Numbered from the stretch's first letter, positions 45,087-55,218 are shown. The stretch: 64,000 nucleotides of DNA from Galbibacter orientalis DSM 19592 (GCF_000260115.1 NZ_JH651379.1:1616501-1680500), one strand, 5' to 3'. The notes: a model not told the origin generated them from the sequence alone. Translations and numbers: made by a program.

Positions 45087-46094
45087 ATGAAGGATATTAG
45101 AAAAGAACTCGAAAAGAGAATTTTAGTGCTCGATGGAGCTATGGGAACGATGTTGCAGCGCTATAAATTTACTGAAGAAGATTTTCGTGGAGAGCGTTTC
45201 AAGGACTTTGAACACCCTTTGCAAGGGAATAATGACCTGTTGTCTTTAACCCAACCAAAGGCAATTGCAGAAGTTCATGCAAAATATTTTGAGGCTGGAG
45301 CAGATATTATAGAGACCAATACATTTTCTGGGACTACTATTGCAATGGCCGATTATCATTTAGAAGACATTGTTTACGAATTAAATTACGAATCTGCTAA
45401 AATTGCTAAGCAAGTAGCGGATAAATTTACTGCAGAGAATCCTGAGAAACCTCGTTTTGTAGCAGGTGCTATGGGACCTACAAATAGAACAGCAAGTATG
45501 TCTCCAGATGTTAACGACCCAGGGTATCGAGCAGTTACTTTTGATGAACTTCGTATTGCATACAAGCAACAAGTAGAAGGGTTGGTAGATGGTGGAGTGG
45601 ATGTTTTATTAGTAGAAACTATTTTTGACACTCTAAATGCTAAAGCAGCTTTATTTGCAATTGAAGAAGTAAAAGAAGAGCGAGGAATTGATATTCCAAT
45701 TATGGTAAGTGGTACAATTACGGATGCTTCGGGGAGAACTCTATCAGGACAAACTGCAGAGGCTTTTTTAATAAGTATATCTCATATTCCACTTTTAAGT
45801 GTAGGTTTTAATTGTGCCCTTGGAGCCGATCAATTATTGCCATATGTAAAACGATTATCGCAGCAATCGCCTTTCTATATTTCAGCTTATCCAAACGCAG
45901 GCTTACCAAATCATTTTGGAGAATATGATCAAACAGCTAAAGAAATGCAAAAATTGGTGCGTAATTATATGGAAGAATATGTGGTGAATATTGTAGGAGG
46001 ATGCTGTGGAACTACTCCAGATCATATAAGGTTATTGTCGGAAATAGCTTCGGAATTTGAGCCAAGAAAAGTAGTAGTTGAGAGCTATAATTAA
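45087..46094 (+). CDS. Methionine synthase, homocysteine-binding module (separate MetH N-terminal part)
   Basis: 335 residues, the homocysteine S-methyltransferase barrel alone. Zinc ligands: Cys243 (GFNCALGAD), Cys306 and Cys307 (GGCCGTTPDH). Start segment LVLDGAMGTMLQ is canonical. The rest of MetH is encoded 71 bases downstream as a separate protein, so the two polypeptides must associate. Directly behind the S-box leader. Confidence 0.95.
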   Translation: MKDIRKELEKRILVLDGAMGTMLQRYKFTEEDFRGERFKDFEHPLQGNNDLLSLTQPKAIAEVHAKYFEAGADIIETNTFSGTTIAMADYHLEDIVYELNYESAKIAKQVADKFTAENPEKPRFVAGAMGPTNRTASMSPDVNDPGYRAVTFDELRIAYKQQVEGLVDGGVDVLLVETIFDTLNAKAALFAIEEVKEERGIDIPIMVSGTITDASGRTLSGQTAEAFLISISHIPLLSVGFNCALGADQLLPYVKRLSQQSPFYISAYPNAGLPNHFGEYDQTAKEMQKLVRNYMEEYVVNIVGGCCGTTPDHIRLLSEIASEFEPRKVVVESYN

Positions 46095-46228
46095 ATGAAT
46101 AATTGTCATGCTGAGCTTGTCGAAGCATAGGGTCATGAATAAAGAATAAGGAAGGACTATAAACGATGAACGACGAACGAATAACGAATAACGATAAACG
46201 AAAACCGAAAAGCGAAAAACGAAAACCG
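46095..46228 (+). repeat. Repeat-rich junction between the two metH genes, running into the second
   Basis: 46109-46129 holds CATGCTGAGCTTGTCGAAGCA, a widespread REP-like palindromic motif. From about 46160 an AACGAATAACGAATAACGAT / AAACGAAAACCG tract with a period of about 7 begins and continues across the start codon to about 46228. Confidence 0.7.
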
Positions 46229-48883
46229 CTAGTTTTATCTGGTTTAGAACCTTTGGTAATTGATGGGAACACCAATTTTGTAAATGTTGGAGAGCGAACT
46301 AATGTTACAGGTTCTCGAAAATTTCTTCGGTTAATTAAAGAAGAAAATTTTGACGAAGCATTAGAAGTAGCAAGAGCTCAGGTGGAAGGAGGAGCACAGA
46401 TCATCGATGTAAATATGGATGAAGGGATGCTCGATGGGAAATGGGCAATGGTGAAGTTTTTAAATTTGATTGCTGCGGAGCCAGATATTGCACGTGTTCC
46501 AATTATGATAGATAGTTCTAAATGGGACATCATAGAAGCTGGACTTCAAGTTACGCAAGGTAAAGGGATAGTAAATTCTATCAGTTTAAAAGAAGGAGAG
46601 CCAGAGTTTATAGAGCGAGCAAAATTGATAAAACGTTACGGAGCAGCTGTAATTGTAATGGCATTTGATGAAGTTGGTCAAGCAGATTCTTACGAAAGAC
46701 GAATTGAAATTTGTAAGCGTTCTTACGATATTTTAGTTGAGAAAGTTAAGTTTTCTCCTCAGGACATTATCTTCGATCCAAATATATTTCCAGTAGGAAC
46801 AGGGATGGAAGAGCACCGTCAAAATGCGGTAGATTTCTTTCGTGCTACTAAATGGATTCGGGAAAACCTTCCTCATGCGCATATTAGTGGAGGGGTGAGT
46901 AATGTGTCCTTTTCCTTCCGTGGAAATAATACAGTAAGAGAAGCAATGAATGCTGCCTTTTTGTATCATGGAATACAGCATGGAATGACTATGGGGATTG
47001 TAAATCCTGAAATGTTAGAGATTTATGATGAGATAAATAAAGAATTATTAGTTTACATTGAAGATGTACTCCTTGATCGAAGAGAGGATGCTACAGAGCG
47101 TTTACTTGATTATGCTGAAACGGTAAAAGGCAATGGAAAAGTAAACGAAAAGCAAGCGCAAGAATGGCGTAGTGGTACTTTACAGGAACGAATTACGCAC
47201 TCCTTAGTAAAAGGAGTTTTAGAATTTGTAGAGGATGATGCAGAAGAGGCTCGCCAAGCAGTAGATAAACCCATTGAGGTTATCGAAGGGTATTTAATGA
47301 ATGGAATGAATGTAGTTGGAGACCTCTTTGGAAGTGGGAAAATGTTTCTGCCACAGGTAGTAAAATCTGCTCGTGTAATGAAGAAAGCAGTAGCTTATTT
47401 ATTACCATATATCGAAGCAGAAAAAGATGAGAGGTCTCGATCAGCCGGAAAGGTTTTAATGGCAACCGTAAAAGGAGATGTTCATGACATAGGAAAAAAT
47501 ATTGTAAGCGTTGTTTTAGGTTGTAATAATTATGAAATTGTAGACCTTGGAGTGATGGTGCCGCCAGAAAAAATAATTCAAGCGGCTATAGACCAAGAGG
47601 TAGATATTATAGGGCTTAGCGGACTTATAACGCCATCGTTGGATGAAATGGTTTATCTGGCTAAAGAGTTAGAGAAATTAAATTTAAATATTCCAGTAAT
47701 GATAGGTGGGGCTACAACTTCACGTGCGCATACGGCTGTAAAAATTGCTCCTGAATATTCTAAAACTGTAGTCCATGTAAACGATGCTTCTCGTGCTGTA
47801 AATGTAGCAGGAAGCCTAATGAATCCGAAGCTGAAAGAAGCTTATGGTGTTTCATTAAGAAGTGAATATGATAAACTTAGAGAAGGATTTTTGAATCGTT
47901 CTCGTGAGAAGAACTTCTTAACCATTGAACAGGCTAGAAAGAATAAATTACAATTAAATTGGGAGGAATTTACGCCTGAAAAACCAAATTTTATTGGGGT
48001 GAAACAGGTGGAAATTTCTTTAGATAAATTAAGACCATATATAGATTGGACTCCTTTTTTTAGATCGTGGGAATTACATGGAAAGTATCCTGCTATTTTA
48101 GAAGATGAGGTAGTTGGTACCGAAGCTACAAAACTATTTGCAGAGGCTACAACAATGCTAAATAGTATTATTGATGAAAAGTGGCTTACCGCAAAAGGGA
48201 TTTTAGGGATTTTTCCTGCAAATCAAGTAGATGATGACGATATACAGTTGTATGACGAAGCAGGGAAAGAGTTGAATAAATTCCTAACCTTACGTCAGCA
48301 ATCAGAAAAAAATAAGCGTGCTTCTAATATAGCATTGGCAGATTTTATAGCACCAAAAGAAATTGGAAAACAAGATTATGTGGGAGCTTTCTGTGTTACA
48401 ACTGGTTTTGGAGTAGACGAAATATCTGATAAATATGTTAAAGATTTAGACGATTATAATTCGATAATGATTAAAGCACTTGCCGACCGATTAGCAGAAG
48501 CCTTTGCAGAGTATTTGCACGAGCAAGTTCGTAAAGAAATTTGGGGGTATGATTCTGATGAGAAGTTGTCTAATGAAGAGCTTATTAAAGAGAATTATAA
48601 AGGGATTCGTCCGGCTCCAGGATATCCTGCTTGTCCAGATCACTTGGAGAAAAAAGTAATTTGGGAAGTTCTAAATGTAGAAGAGGAAATAGGAGTGAAG
48701 TTAACAGATAGCCTTGCCATGTGGCCAGCATCATCAGTATCAGGGTACTATTTTGCTAATCCTGAAAGTAAATATTTTGGTTTAGGGAAAATTAAAGAAG
48801 ACCAAGTTGCCGATTATGCAAAGCGTAGAAATATTAGTATTGAAGAGGCTACAAAATGGCTAAATCCTAATATTGCGGATTAG
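46166..48883 (+). CDS. metH: Methionine synthase, folate-, B12- and activation-domain module (separate MetH C-terminal part)
   Basis: 905 residues: pterin-binding barrel about 25-300 ([16 protein letters not shown]), B12 cap and Rossmann domain about 330-570 with the lower ligand His440 (GDVHDIGKN), [11 protein letters not shown] and [10 protein letters not shown], then the SAM-binding reactivation domain about 610-905 ([12 protein letters not shown]). Transfers methyl from methyl-THF via cobalamin to homocysteine. The first ~21 residues ([20 protein letters not shown]) come from a low-complexity DNA tract; no other in-frame start lies before the conserved LSGLEPL, so I keep the ATG at 46166. 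Confidence 0.95.
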   Translation: MNDERITNNDKRKPKSEKRKPLVLSGLEPLVIDGNTNFVNVGERTNVTGSRKFLRLIKEENFDEALEVARAQVEGGAQIIDVNMDEGMLDGKWAMVKFLNLIAAEPDIARVPIMIDSSKWDIIEAGLQVTQGKGIVNSISLKEGEPEFIERAKLIKRYGAAVIVMAFDEVGQADSYERRIEICKRSYDILVEKVKFSPQDIIFDPNIFPVGTGMEEHRQNAVDFFRATKWIRENLPHAHISGGVSNVSFSFRGNNTVREAMNAAFLYHGIQHGMTMGIVNPEMLEIYDEINKELLVYIEDVLLDRREDATERLLDYAETVKGNGKVNEKQAQEWRSGTLQERITHSLVKGVLEFVEDDAEEARQAVDKPIEVIEGYLMNGMNVVGDLFGSGKMFLPQVVKSARVMKKAVAYLLPYIEAEKDERSRSAGKVLMATVKGDVHDIGKNIVSVVLGCNNYEIVDLGVMVPPEKIIQAAIDQEVDIIGLSGLITPSLDEMVYLAKELEKLNLNIPVMIGGATTSRAHTAVKIAPEYSKTVVHVNDASRAVNVAGSLMNPKLKEAYGVSLRSEYDKLREGFLNRSREKNFLTIEQARKNKLQLNWEEFTPEKPNFIGVKQVEISLDKLRPYIDWTPFFRSWELHGKYPAILEDEVVGTEATKLFAEATTMLNSIIDEKWLTAKGILGIFPANQVDDDDIQLYDEAGKELNKFLTLRQQSEKNKRASNIALADFIAPKEIGKQDYVGAFCVTTGFGVDEISDKYVKDLDDYNSIMIKALADRLAEAFAEYLHEQVRKEIWGYDSDEKLSNEELIKENYKGIRPAPGYPACPDHLEKKVIWEVLNVEEEIGVKLTDSLAMWPASSVSGYYFANPESKYFGLGKIKEDQVADYAKRRNISIEEATKWLNPNIAD

Positions 48884-48885
48884 AA

Positions 48886-48956
48886 AAAGTTAAAAAGTAG
48901 AAAGTTTATAGTTTCTAAAATTAGAAAGTAAAAACTATGAAGCAGCAATAACCAGG
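48886..48956 (+). repeat. Low-complexity tract after metH
   Basis: AAAAAGTTAAAAAGTAGAAAG-type repeats (period 7-8), filling the gap to the next small gene. A matching short tract (TAAAGTTGTAAAGTTGAAAG) follows that gene at 49199-49230. Confidence 0.65.
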
Positions 48957-48958
48957 AT

Positions 48959-49198
48959 ATGAAACCAAAATTTATAGAGTTAGCTTTAGGGAGTCATCTT
49001 ATATCTCATGGCTATGATGAAAATAATAGAGAAATTACTGAAGTAGTTTCAATAGAAGGATTTTCAAAAAAGCTGGTTTCAGTTTCAAGAGTAAAATCTT
49101 TGAGTGAAAAATATATTTTAACAGATTATCTTGATGGGCGATGGATTTATTGGGAATATGAAGGAGATTTTGAAGATGTTAAGAAGCTATTGCTGTAA
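48959..49198 (+). CDS. Small protein of unknown function between metH and metF
   Basis: 79 residues, soluble, no signal peptide. Rich in hydrophobic/charged alternation, with a C-terminal LDGRWIYWEYEGDFEDVKKLL. I recognise no family. Codon use looks like its neighbours and the frame fills the gap exactly between two low-complexity tracts, so I think it is a real gene in the methionine operon. A role in one-carbon metabolism is only suggested by position. Confidence 0.65.
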   Translation: MKPKFIELALGSHLISHGYDENNREITEVVSIEGFSKKLVSVSRVKSLSEKYILTDYLDGRWIYWEYEGDFEDVKKLLL

Positions 49199-49298
49199 TA
49201 AAGTTGTAAAGTTGAAAGTAATAAAGTAAAAAAACACTAAAATATGTTAATCTGAATTTGCTTCAGGTTCGTATAAAATAAAACCTATTTAGTAAAAA

Positions 49299-50252
49299 AT
49301 GAAAGTAACCGATCATATAAAAAAAGCCAACGGGAAAACAATGTTTTCTTTTGAAATTATCCCACCTCAAAAGGGTAAAAATATTCAGGAATTATATAAT
49401 AATATAGATCCATTAATGGAGTTTAATCCTCCTTTTATAGATGTAACAACCTCTAGAGAAGAATTTGTTTACATTGAAAGAGATGGGCTTTTTGATCGTA
49501 AGGTTACTCGTATGCGTCCTGGAACTGTAGGAATTTGCGCTGCTTTAAAACATAAATACAATGTAGATACCATTCCACATGTACTTTGTGGTGGATTTAC
49601 AAAGGAAGAAACGGAGTATTTATTGGTAGATTGCCAGTATTTAGGAATAGAAAATGTTATGGCACTTCGGGGAGATGCAATGAAACATCAACGCTATTTT
49701 GAACCAACAGATGGCGGACATACCTACGCTACCGAATTGGTTACGCAAATAAGAAATATGTGTGAAGGAAAATACCTTCATGAAACTATAGAAGCAAGTA
49801 ATTGCTCAGATTTTTGCATCGGGGTAGCAGGGTATCCTGAAAAACACTTGGAAGCTCCTTCATTAGATTTTGATCTTAAAAAATTAAAAGAAAAGGTAGA
49901 TGCGGGTGCAGATTATATTGTAACACAAATGTTTTTTGATAATAGTAAGTTTTTTGAGTTTCTAGAAAAAGCTAAATCCGCAGGAATTAATGTGCCAATT
50001 ATTCCTGGAATCAAGCCTATTGCTGTTAAAAAGCACTTGCAATTATTGCCTCAGGTTTTTAAAATAGATTTACCTGAAGATTTAGTGAATGCTGTAGATA
50101 GCTGTAAGAACAATAAAGAGGTTCGCCAAGTAGGAATTGAATGGTGTATTCAACAATCTAAAGAACTTAAAGACGCAGGTGTTCCATTATTGCATTATTA
50201 TTCTATGGGAAAATCGGACAATATTAAGGCTATTGCCTCCGCTTTATTTTAA
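49299..50252 (+). CDS. metF: Methylenetetrahydrofolate reductase
   Basis: 317 residues. Reduces 5,10-methylene-THF to 5-methyl-THF with FAD, supplying MetH. TIM-barrel segments: FSFEIIPPQKGKN (catalytic Glu), PFIDVTTSREEF, NVMALRGDAMKHQ, DYIVTQMFFDNSKFFEF and IPIIPGIKPI-type strand (here VPIIPGIKPIAV). Last gene of the metH-metF group, probably under the same S-box. Confidence 0.97.
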   Translation: MKVTDHIKKANGKTMFSFEIIPPQKGKNIQELYNNIDPLMEFNPPFIDVTTSREEFVYIERDGLFDRKVTRMRPGTVGICAALKHKYNVDTIPHVLCGGFTKEETEYLLVDCQYLGIENVMALRGDAMKHQRYFEPTDGGHTYATELVTQIRNMCEGKYLHETIEASNCSDFCIGVAGYPEKHLEAPSLDFDLKKLKEKVDAGADYIVTQMFFDNSKFFEFLEKAKSAGINVPIIPGIKPIAVKKHLQLLPQVFKIDLPEDLVNAVDSCKNNKEVRQVGIEWCIQQSKELKDAGVPLLHYYSMGKSDNIKAIASALF

Positions 50253-50261
50253 AAATAAGGT

Positions 50262-50269
50262 TACTTTTG
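50262..50269 (+). promoter_or_regulatory. -7 promoter box of the deacylase-like gene
   Basis: TACTTTTG matches TAnnTTTG, 16 bases before the ATG at 50286. No well-spaced -33 element. Confidence 0.4.
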
Positions 50270-50285
50270 TTGCGAAATAAATTTT

Positions 50286-51386
50286 ATGCAAAGAGTAGTT
50301 GTCATTCTTTTAGTAGCCCTTTCCGTTGTTTGTAATGCTCAGGAAAAGCCAAATTCATCCTATGTAGATCTGAGTTATTTCTATGGAAATATTTCTAGAC
50401 ATAATAACGATATTCTACATCTTATTACAGGTCATCCTGAAGGTTTTATTCTGAGTTGGAATAAAAAAACATATGGAAATAAAGAATGGGAGCAATTGTA
50501 TAATTATCCAGATTATGGTGTCTCCTTAAGTTTTCAAGACTTTAAAAATGAATACATGGGAGATAACCTCGCCATTTATGGGCATTATAATTTTTATTTT
50601 TTTAATAGAAATTTGATGTTGAGAATTGGTCAAGGTATTGCTTTAGCAGGAAAACCATATGATAAAGAAGAGAACTACAGAAATGTAGCTTTTGGTTCAA
50701 AAGTACTTAGCAGTACTTATTTAATGCTGAATTATAAAAAAGAACGCATTTTTAATCGACTTGGAGTGCAGGGGGGATTGTCTCTTATTCATTATTCCAA
50801 CGGAAATACCAAAGCGCCAAATACTAGTATCAATTCAATTACACTAAATATTGGGATTAATTATCAGTTAGAAACAATAGAGCCAGAATACAAAGTAACC
50901 GAAGGTTTAACTAATAGATTTAATGAGCCTGTTCGATATAATTTTGTGTTTAGAACTGGTGTTAACCAAAGTGATGTTATCGATAGCGGGCAATTTCCTT
51001 TCTATATTTTTTCTTTTTATGCTGATAAGCGAATCAATAAAAAAAGTGCCATACAATTAGGAACCGATGTTTTCTATTCTAATTTTTTAAAGGAATATAT
51101 AAAATATAGTAGTATTGCCTACCCTGAAAGGGGCTTGGATGGAACAGAAGATTATAAACGTGCTGGGATTTTTGTTGGTCACGAATTGTTTATCAATCGG
51201 CTTTCCGTGGTTACGCAAGCGGGCTATTACCTGTATTATCCTATAGATTATGAAGGCAGAATGTATTTGCGTGGCGGTGTAAAAGGATACTTAACTAAAA
51301 AGAAAAAGTTGTTTGCAGTGGTTGCAGTTAAAGCCCATGCAGCACAAGCAGAAGCTGTAGAAGTAGGAATTGGGTATAGGTTATAA
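50286..51386 (+). CDS. Acyloxyacyl hydrolase / PagL-like lipid A deacylase
   Basis: 366 residues with a signal peptide (1-18, ending VVCNAQ) and an outer-membrane barrel pattern. The catalytic His-Ser motif of PagL appears as LIHYSNGNTKAPN near residue 165. PagL removes a 3-hydroxyacyl chain from lipid A; substrate here is assumed. It is twice the length of PagL (about 170), with extra strands in the second half, so the fit is to the larger acyloxyacyl hydrolase-family proteins of Bacteroidota. Confidence 0.8.
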   Translation: MQRVVVILLVALSVVCNAQEKPNSSYVDLSYFYGNISRHNNDILHLITGHPEGFILSWNKKTYGNKEWEQLYNYPDYGVSLSFQDFKNEYMGDNLAIYGHYNFYFFNRNLMLRIGQGIALAGKPYDKEENYRNVAFGSKVLSSTYLMLNYKKERIFNRLGVQGGLSLIHYSNGNTKAPNTSINSITLNIGINYQLETIEPEYKVTEGLTNRFNEPVRYNFVFRTGVNQSDVIDSGQFPFYIFSFYADKRINKKSAIQLGTDVFYSNFLKEYIKYSSIAYPERGLDGTEDYKRAGIFVGHELFINRLSVVTQAGYYLYYPIDYEGRMYLRGGVKGYLTKKKKLFAVVAVKAHAAQAEAVEVGIGYRL

Positions 51387-51502
51387 TTTTTTAGATGAAA
51401 CTTTCGTGGAAAGATTCATTAGAACCAAATTAGATACTGTAAAAAAGGAAATGAATAGATCAAAGATTTTCAAGATAAGGCGTTTAATTTAAATTTATTC
51501 GT

Positions 51503-52273
51503 GTGAATAAAAACATACAAAATAATATAGCTTTCTTCGGTATAATTTTCTTGTTAATTTTTACTAGTTGCGATAGTAAAGATGCGAACGATTGTATTCA
51601 AGCTTCAGGAACTGTAGTTAAGGAAGAACGACCAGTAACTCCTTTTTCTAAAATTTTGGTAAATGAAGGCGTTTCCATGATTATCAAACAAGGCGATGTT
51701 TATAAAGTAGAAATTGAATCTGGAGAAAACTTATTAAACGATATCAAAGTAGAAGTAGTAGACAACCAATTAATCTTAACCGATACTAATGTTTGTAATT
51801 ATGTTAGAGAGTACGACAATACAAATATTTATGTAACCGCACCAACTATTTCTGAAATTAGAAGCGCTACTCAAAGAGAGATTTATTCTGATGGTGTAAT
51901 TGAAGGAGAAAGATTAGTAGTTTATTCTGAAAATTATCAGAATAATGAATACCTAACAAGTGCTAATATTTATTTGGATGTAAATGTTACTTCTTTTCAA
52001 ATAATATTTAATGGAATTTCTAATATTTTCATAGATGGTACAGCAACCAATTTGAATGTTAATATGGCATCGGGAAATGGTCGTTTTGAAGGGCGAAATT
52101 TTTCCGTAGAAAATGCAACTATTTACCATCGGAGTTCTAATGATGTAATTGTAAAAGCATCCAAATCCTTAAAAGGAGATATCTATAGTACAGGAGATGT
52201 TATTTCTGTTGGAACACCAGAATCTGTGCAAGTAAATGAACATTACAAAGGGAAGCTTATTTATGAAGATTAA
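51503..52273 (+). CDS. GIN-domain (DUF2807) lipoprotein
   Basis: 256 residues. Starts at a GTG; the sequence that follows is a good lipoprotein signal (IAFFGIIFLLIFTSC, lipobox FTSC near residue 24). The body has the right-handed beta-repeat character of head-GIN adhesion-like domains (KILVNEGVSMIIKQGDVYKVEIESGENLL). No upstream ATG is in frame. Probably envelope-located; function unknown. Overlaps the next gene by 11 bases. Confidence 0.82.
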   Translation: MNKNIQNNIAFFGIIFLLIFTSCDSKDANDCIQASGTVVKEERPVTPFSKILVNEGVSMIIKQGDVYKVEIESGENLLNDIKVEVVDNQLILTDTNVCNYVREYDNTNIYVTAPTISEIRSATQREIYSDGVIEGERLVVYSENYQNNEYLTSANIYLDVNVTSFQIIFNGISNIFIDGTATNLNVNMASGNGRFEGRNFSVENATIYHRSSNDVIVKASKSLKGDIYSTGDVISVGTPESVQVNEHYKGKLIYED

Positions 52274-53222
52274 TCTTAAGATTGTTGTTCTATTGGTTTT
52301 TAGTGTTGTAGCCACAGCCCAAAAGGTAACCCATCAAGAATTAGAACACTTAATTAAGGAGGGTAAAATCAAGGAATTGAAAGAAATTGTTTCTAGTAAT
52401 GAAATAAATGTAGGGACAGTTGGTGTTGAAATAGGAGAAGTGCCGCTATTATTCCCTGCTTGTAGTGGAGGGGATTTAGAGATTATTGAATACTTATTAC
52501 AACAAGGTGCAAATCCAAATTCAGTTTCAAGATATGGAATGCCTGCTAATTGGGCTGCTGAGCGTGGAAATTTAGCGACTATTAATTTATTGTTGGATTA
52601 TGGTTTTGATCCAAAAAAAGAAACATTAGCATACTGGATGAAACAATTTAATGAAAAGGATTCGCTCCCTCCATTAATGAAAAAGCTCACTAATTATGTA
52701 GCTAAAAATAAACTCCCAATTACAGACCTTCCTTATACAGCATATACAGATCCAAGTGATCCATTAATACTTACAGCCGCTATTTTTTACGACAGTATAG
52801 GAGACTTTACTCTTGCAAAGCGACTCATAACAGCGGGGACTAACGTTAATTTATCTGACAAAAAAGGGAAAACTGCTTTGCATAATGCCATAGAGAGCTT
52901 TAATATTGATGCGGTTAACTTTTTGATTAAAAATAGAGCCAACGTCAATAAGCCTATTAAAAGTGAACAAATGTTTGAATTGTTTCACCGTAAAGAATAT
53001 AATGATAATATAACTCCTTTACATTATGTGTTATATCTGGCTACTCATAATTCAGAATCTTATAATACCCATAAAAAACAAGTCTATAAAATAGCAAAAT
53101 CCCTTGTAAAGGCTGGTGCAAATCCTAATGCAATTACTATTTCTGATAGTCTTAGTGTTCTTCAAAAAGCCGATAAGCTAGGCGATCCTACCCTTATTAA
53201 AATTATTTCTCGCTCAAAATGA
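52263..53222 (+). CDS. Secreted ankyrin-repeat protein
   Basis: 319 residues from the ATG at 52263, which gives a clean signal peptide (MKINLKIVVLLVFSVVATAQ); an ATG nine codons upstream would bury it. Ankyrin repeats are visible: LLFPACSGGDLEIIEYLLQQGANP, AERGNLATINLLLDYGFDP, TALHNAIESFNIDAVNFLIKNRANV, ITPLHYVLYLATH and LVKAGANPNAI. Likely periplasmic protein-binding scaffold. Coupled to the GIN-domain gene by overlap. Confidence 0.85.
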   Translation: MKINLKIVVLLVFSVVATAQKVTHQELEHLIKEGKIKELKEIVSSNEINVGTVGVEIGEVPLLFPACSGGDLEIIEYLLQQGANPNSVSRYGMPANWAAERGNLATINLLLDYGFDPKKETLAYWMKQFNEKDSLPPLMKKLTNYVAKNKLPITDLPYTAYTDPSDPLILTAAIFYDSIGDFTLAKRLITAGTNVNLSDKKGKTALHNAIESFNIDAVNFLIKNRANVNKPIKSEQMFELFHRKEYNDNITPLHYVLYLATHNSESYNTHKKQVYKIAKSLVKAGANPNAITISDSLSVLQKADKLGDPTLIKIISRSK

Positions 53223-53758
53223 TTGTTTTTTAGAATTCAGCTTTGTTTTTAACTTCCTCTAAGGCAATGAACAGTTTTAAAAATAGATTATAGTATCAAT
53301 TTAGTATTTTATAATCTAAAAAAATCATTTATTGTAAATAATTTTCTATATTTAATCTAATTTATGAATCGGAATAATCTATCAAAGTATCAAACTCTTT
53401 TTTTAAATCCCTCATTGAGGGGTTTATTGCCCAGAGTCTGTGCTGAGTTTACCGAAGGGCTCTGCGTCGAAATGGATTAAATTATTTTTTCCTTTGAATA
53501 CCTCGTAAGCTTGCCTCGAGGTAGTTGATTTCCGAAACTACATATTTAAAAATCGTATACTTCTATTTCGAAGTTAAGCTTGATACAGTCTTAGCTATGA
53601 AGAAGAAATGGAAATAAGAGCAGAAGTGTGTTTCTTCAATAAAAGGAAGGTTAAATTATATCTTTTAGTATGAATTAATCTTAATTATAAAGAAAATACT
53701 AAAAGGTGTTGAAGTAAAAATATAAGATAATAGATTAAAATAAATAGCTTAATTAATC
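53223..53758. other. 536-base non-coding region
   Basis: Contains repeat copy D (53406-53530). The rest is A/T-rich, with no convincing frame, terminator or RNA gene; an imperfect inverted pair (TAGATTATAG near 53286 and TTTATAATCTA near 53310) could be a weak terminator of the ankyrin gene. Confidence 0.5.
53406..53530 (+). repeat. Structured ~125-bp element, copy D
   Basis: The best-formed copy: hairpin 1 CCCTCA/TGAGGG; hairpin 2 CAGAGTC/GGCTCTG around CTGAGTTTACCGAAG; hairpin 3 TACCTCG/CGAGGTA. Lies 184 bases after the ankyrin gene. Confidence 0.88.
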
Positions 53759-55012
53759 ATGAAAATAAAAAATAGAATTATAGTACTTTTATTAGCTCCA
53801 ATAGCATTGTTTTTTTTAACTGCGGGACATCATTTCGAAACCGATTTGGCAAAGAAATATCCTGAGATGGATTTGTTAGATCTATTTGTGTTTAAATCTA
53901 CAGAATCTAACAAAACAGTGTTTCTAGCAGATATAAATCCTAAATCAAAAAAAGATAGTTTTAATTTTTCGTCTAAAGGAATATATAAATTTCATATAGC
54001 TAAAAATAAAGAGTTTGACAAAGGACAGCTGTTCAGTTTTACCTTTAAAAACAATGAGGTACAGATGTACTGGGACGATCAACCAGAAAATAGTTTACAT
54101 GAAACAGGAACTTTAATTGCCGAGGGGCCAATTAATAGAGTTTTAGAATTAGATAACGGTATTAAAATATGGACTGGAACTACATATGATAATTTTCAGG
54201 GGAATGCAGTAGGAGCAGAAGCGTTTAAGCATAAAGTGCTTGAAAAAAAAGAGTATGATTTGTCTACTTTTGATGTTGGAGAAAAAGGGAATTTTTTCGG
54301 GAAAGGAAATGCTGCTGTCATAGTGTTTGAAATTCCAAATGAGTTTTTGTCAGAAGATATTTTTTATTACGCATCAACTTCGCTTGAGGAAGAACCAGGT
54401 CACTGGCATCAAGTAAACCATATTGCTAATGTATTATTCCCTCATTTTTATATGGGATATGAAGATAAATTAAGGTCTAAATATGGTTCTCAAGGAGCAG
54501 TGGTAGATGAAGAAATAAAGCAAAATGTAATAGAAAATCTAAGTAATTATGTTAATGCAGCTGGAATTCAAAAAGATACAGATGCATATTTAAAACAATT
54601 AATGGAACGAATTTATCCAGATATCGTACCCTATAAAATTGGAACCAAGGCGCATTACGGAATGGAAAAATTTAATGGAAGACCACTACATGAAGACGCA
54701 ATGAATGTTACTTTAGGACTTATGGTAGGCTCTGAAACCCCAATAGATGATAAAGTAGCTATTAAATTAGAGCGTTACCAACCCAACTTCCCTTATACCA
54801 TACCAATAGATAAAGCATATATAGATGCCTTAGATAAAAGAGTTAAGGTGGTAACGGTAAATGCAATAAAAGAGAATGAAAAAAACTATGAGTATTTACC
54901 TCAGAAAGATGCGAACGAATTAGAGGGAGAGCCTTTTAATATATGGAGTTATATTTTAATTGGGATGGTAGTGTTATTTGGGGTCTTTATACTTTTTAGT
55001 AAGAAAAAGTAA
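53759..55012 (+). CDS. DUF4331-like membrane-anchored envelope protein
   Basis: 417 residues. N-terminal signal or anchor (1-22), then HHFETDLAKKYPEMDLLDLFVFKS, which resembles the opening of DUF4331 proteins; GKGNAAVIVFEIPNEFL and FNGRPLHEDAMNVTLGLMVG match their later blocks. A C-terminal membrane helix (NIWSYILIGMVVLFGVFILF) ends in KKK, so the domain probably sits outside the inner membrane. DUF4331 has no settled function. Monocistronic with a terminator. Confidence 0.72.
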   Translation: MKIKNRIIVLLLAPIALFFLTAGHHFETDLAKKYPEMDLLDLFVFKSTESNKTVFLADINPKSKKDSFNFSSKGIYKFHIAKNKEFDKGQLFSFTFKNNEVQMYWDDQPENSLHETGTLIAEGPINRVLELDNGIKIWTGTTYDNFQGNAVGAEAFKHKVLEKKEYDLSTFDVGEKGNFFGKGNAAVIVFEIPNEFLSEDIFYYASTSLEEEPGHWHQVNHIANVLFPHFYMGYEDKLRSKYGSQGAVVDEEIKQNVIENLSNYVNAAGIQKDTDAYLKQLMERIYPDIVPYKIGTKAHYGMEKFNGRPLHEDAMNVTLGLMVGSETPIDDKVAIKLERYQPNFPYTIPIDKAYIDALDKRVKVVTVNAIKENEKNYEYLPQKDANELEGEPFNIWSYILIGMVVLFGVFILFSKKK

Positions 55013-55020
55013 TTAAAAAA

Positions 55021-55076
55021 CATTAATGTCTGAGTAAAAATACAAGACCGTGCCGTTATAAGAGTAAAGACTAAAT
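55021..55076 (+). repeat. Second dispersed repeat family, copy 1
   Basis: CATTAATGTCTGAGTAAAAA then TACAAGACCG, TATAAGA and AAAGACTAAAT. The same blocks occur on the minus strand at 59677-59739. Begins 9 bases after the DUF4331-like gene. Confidence 0.75.
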
Positions 55077-55093
55077 TATATAGATTAATAAGT

Positions 55094-55132
55094 AAATCCG
55101 GAGAGCTCGTGCTTAGTTCTTCGGATTTTTTT
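55094..55132 (+). terminator. Intrinsic terminator after the DUF4331-like gene
   Basis: AAATCCG (55094-55100) pairs with CGGATTT (55122-55128), extended inside by GAGA/TCTT, with a T tract to 55132. Confidence 0.85.
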
Positions 55133-55187
55133 ATAAAAGCACTATAAACTTATTCTAGTACACTAACTTAAATTTAATAGTTTAACC

Positions 55188-55195
55188 TAACTTTG
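55188..55195 (+). promoter_or_regulatory. -7 promoter box of the NADH dehydrogenase gene
   Basis: TAACTTTG matches TAnnTTTG, 23 bases before the ATG. No clear -33 element. Confidence 0.5.
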
Positions 55196-55218
55196 AAATA
55201 AAAAAGTTGTAGCAAGAG

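Noticed and set aside
52236-52262. Earlier start for the ankyrin-repeat protein
   Set aside because: It would put nine residues before a good signal peptide; the ATG at 52263 fits better.
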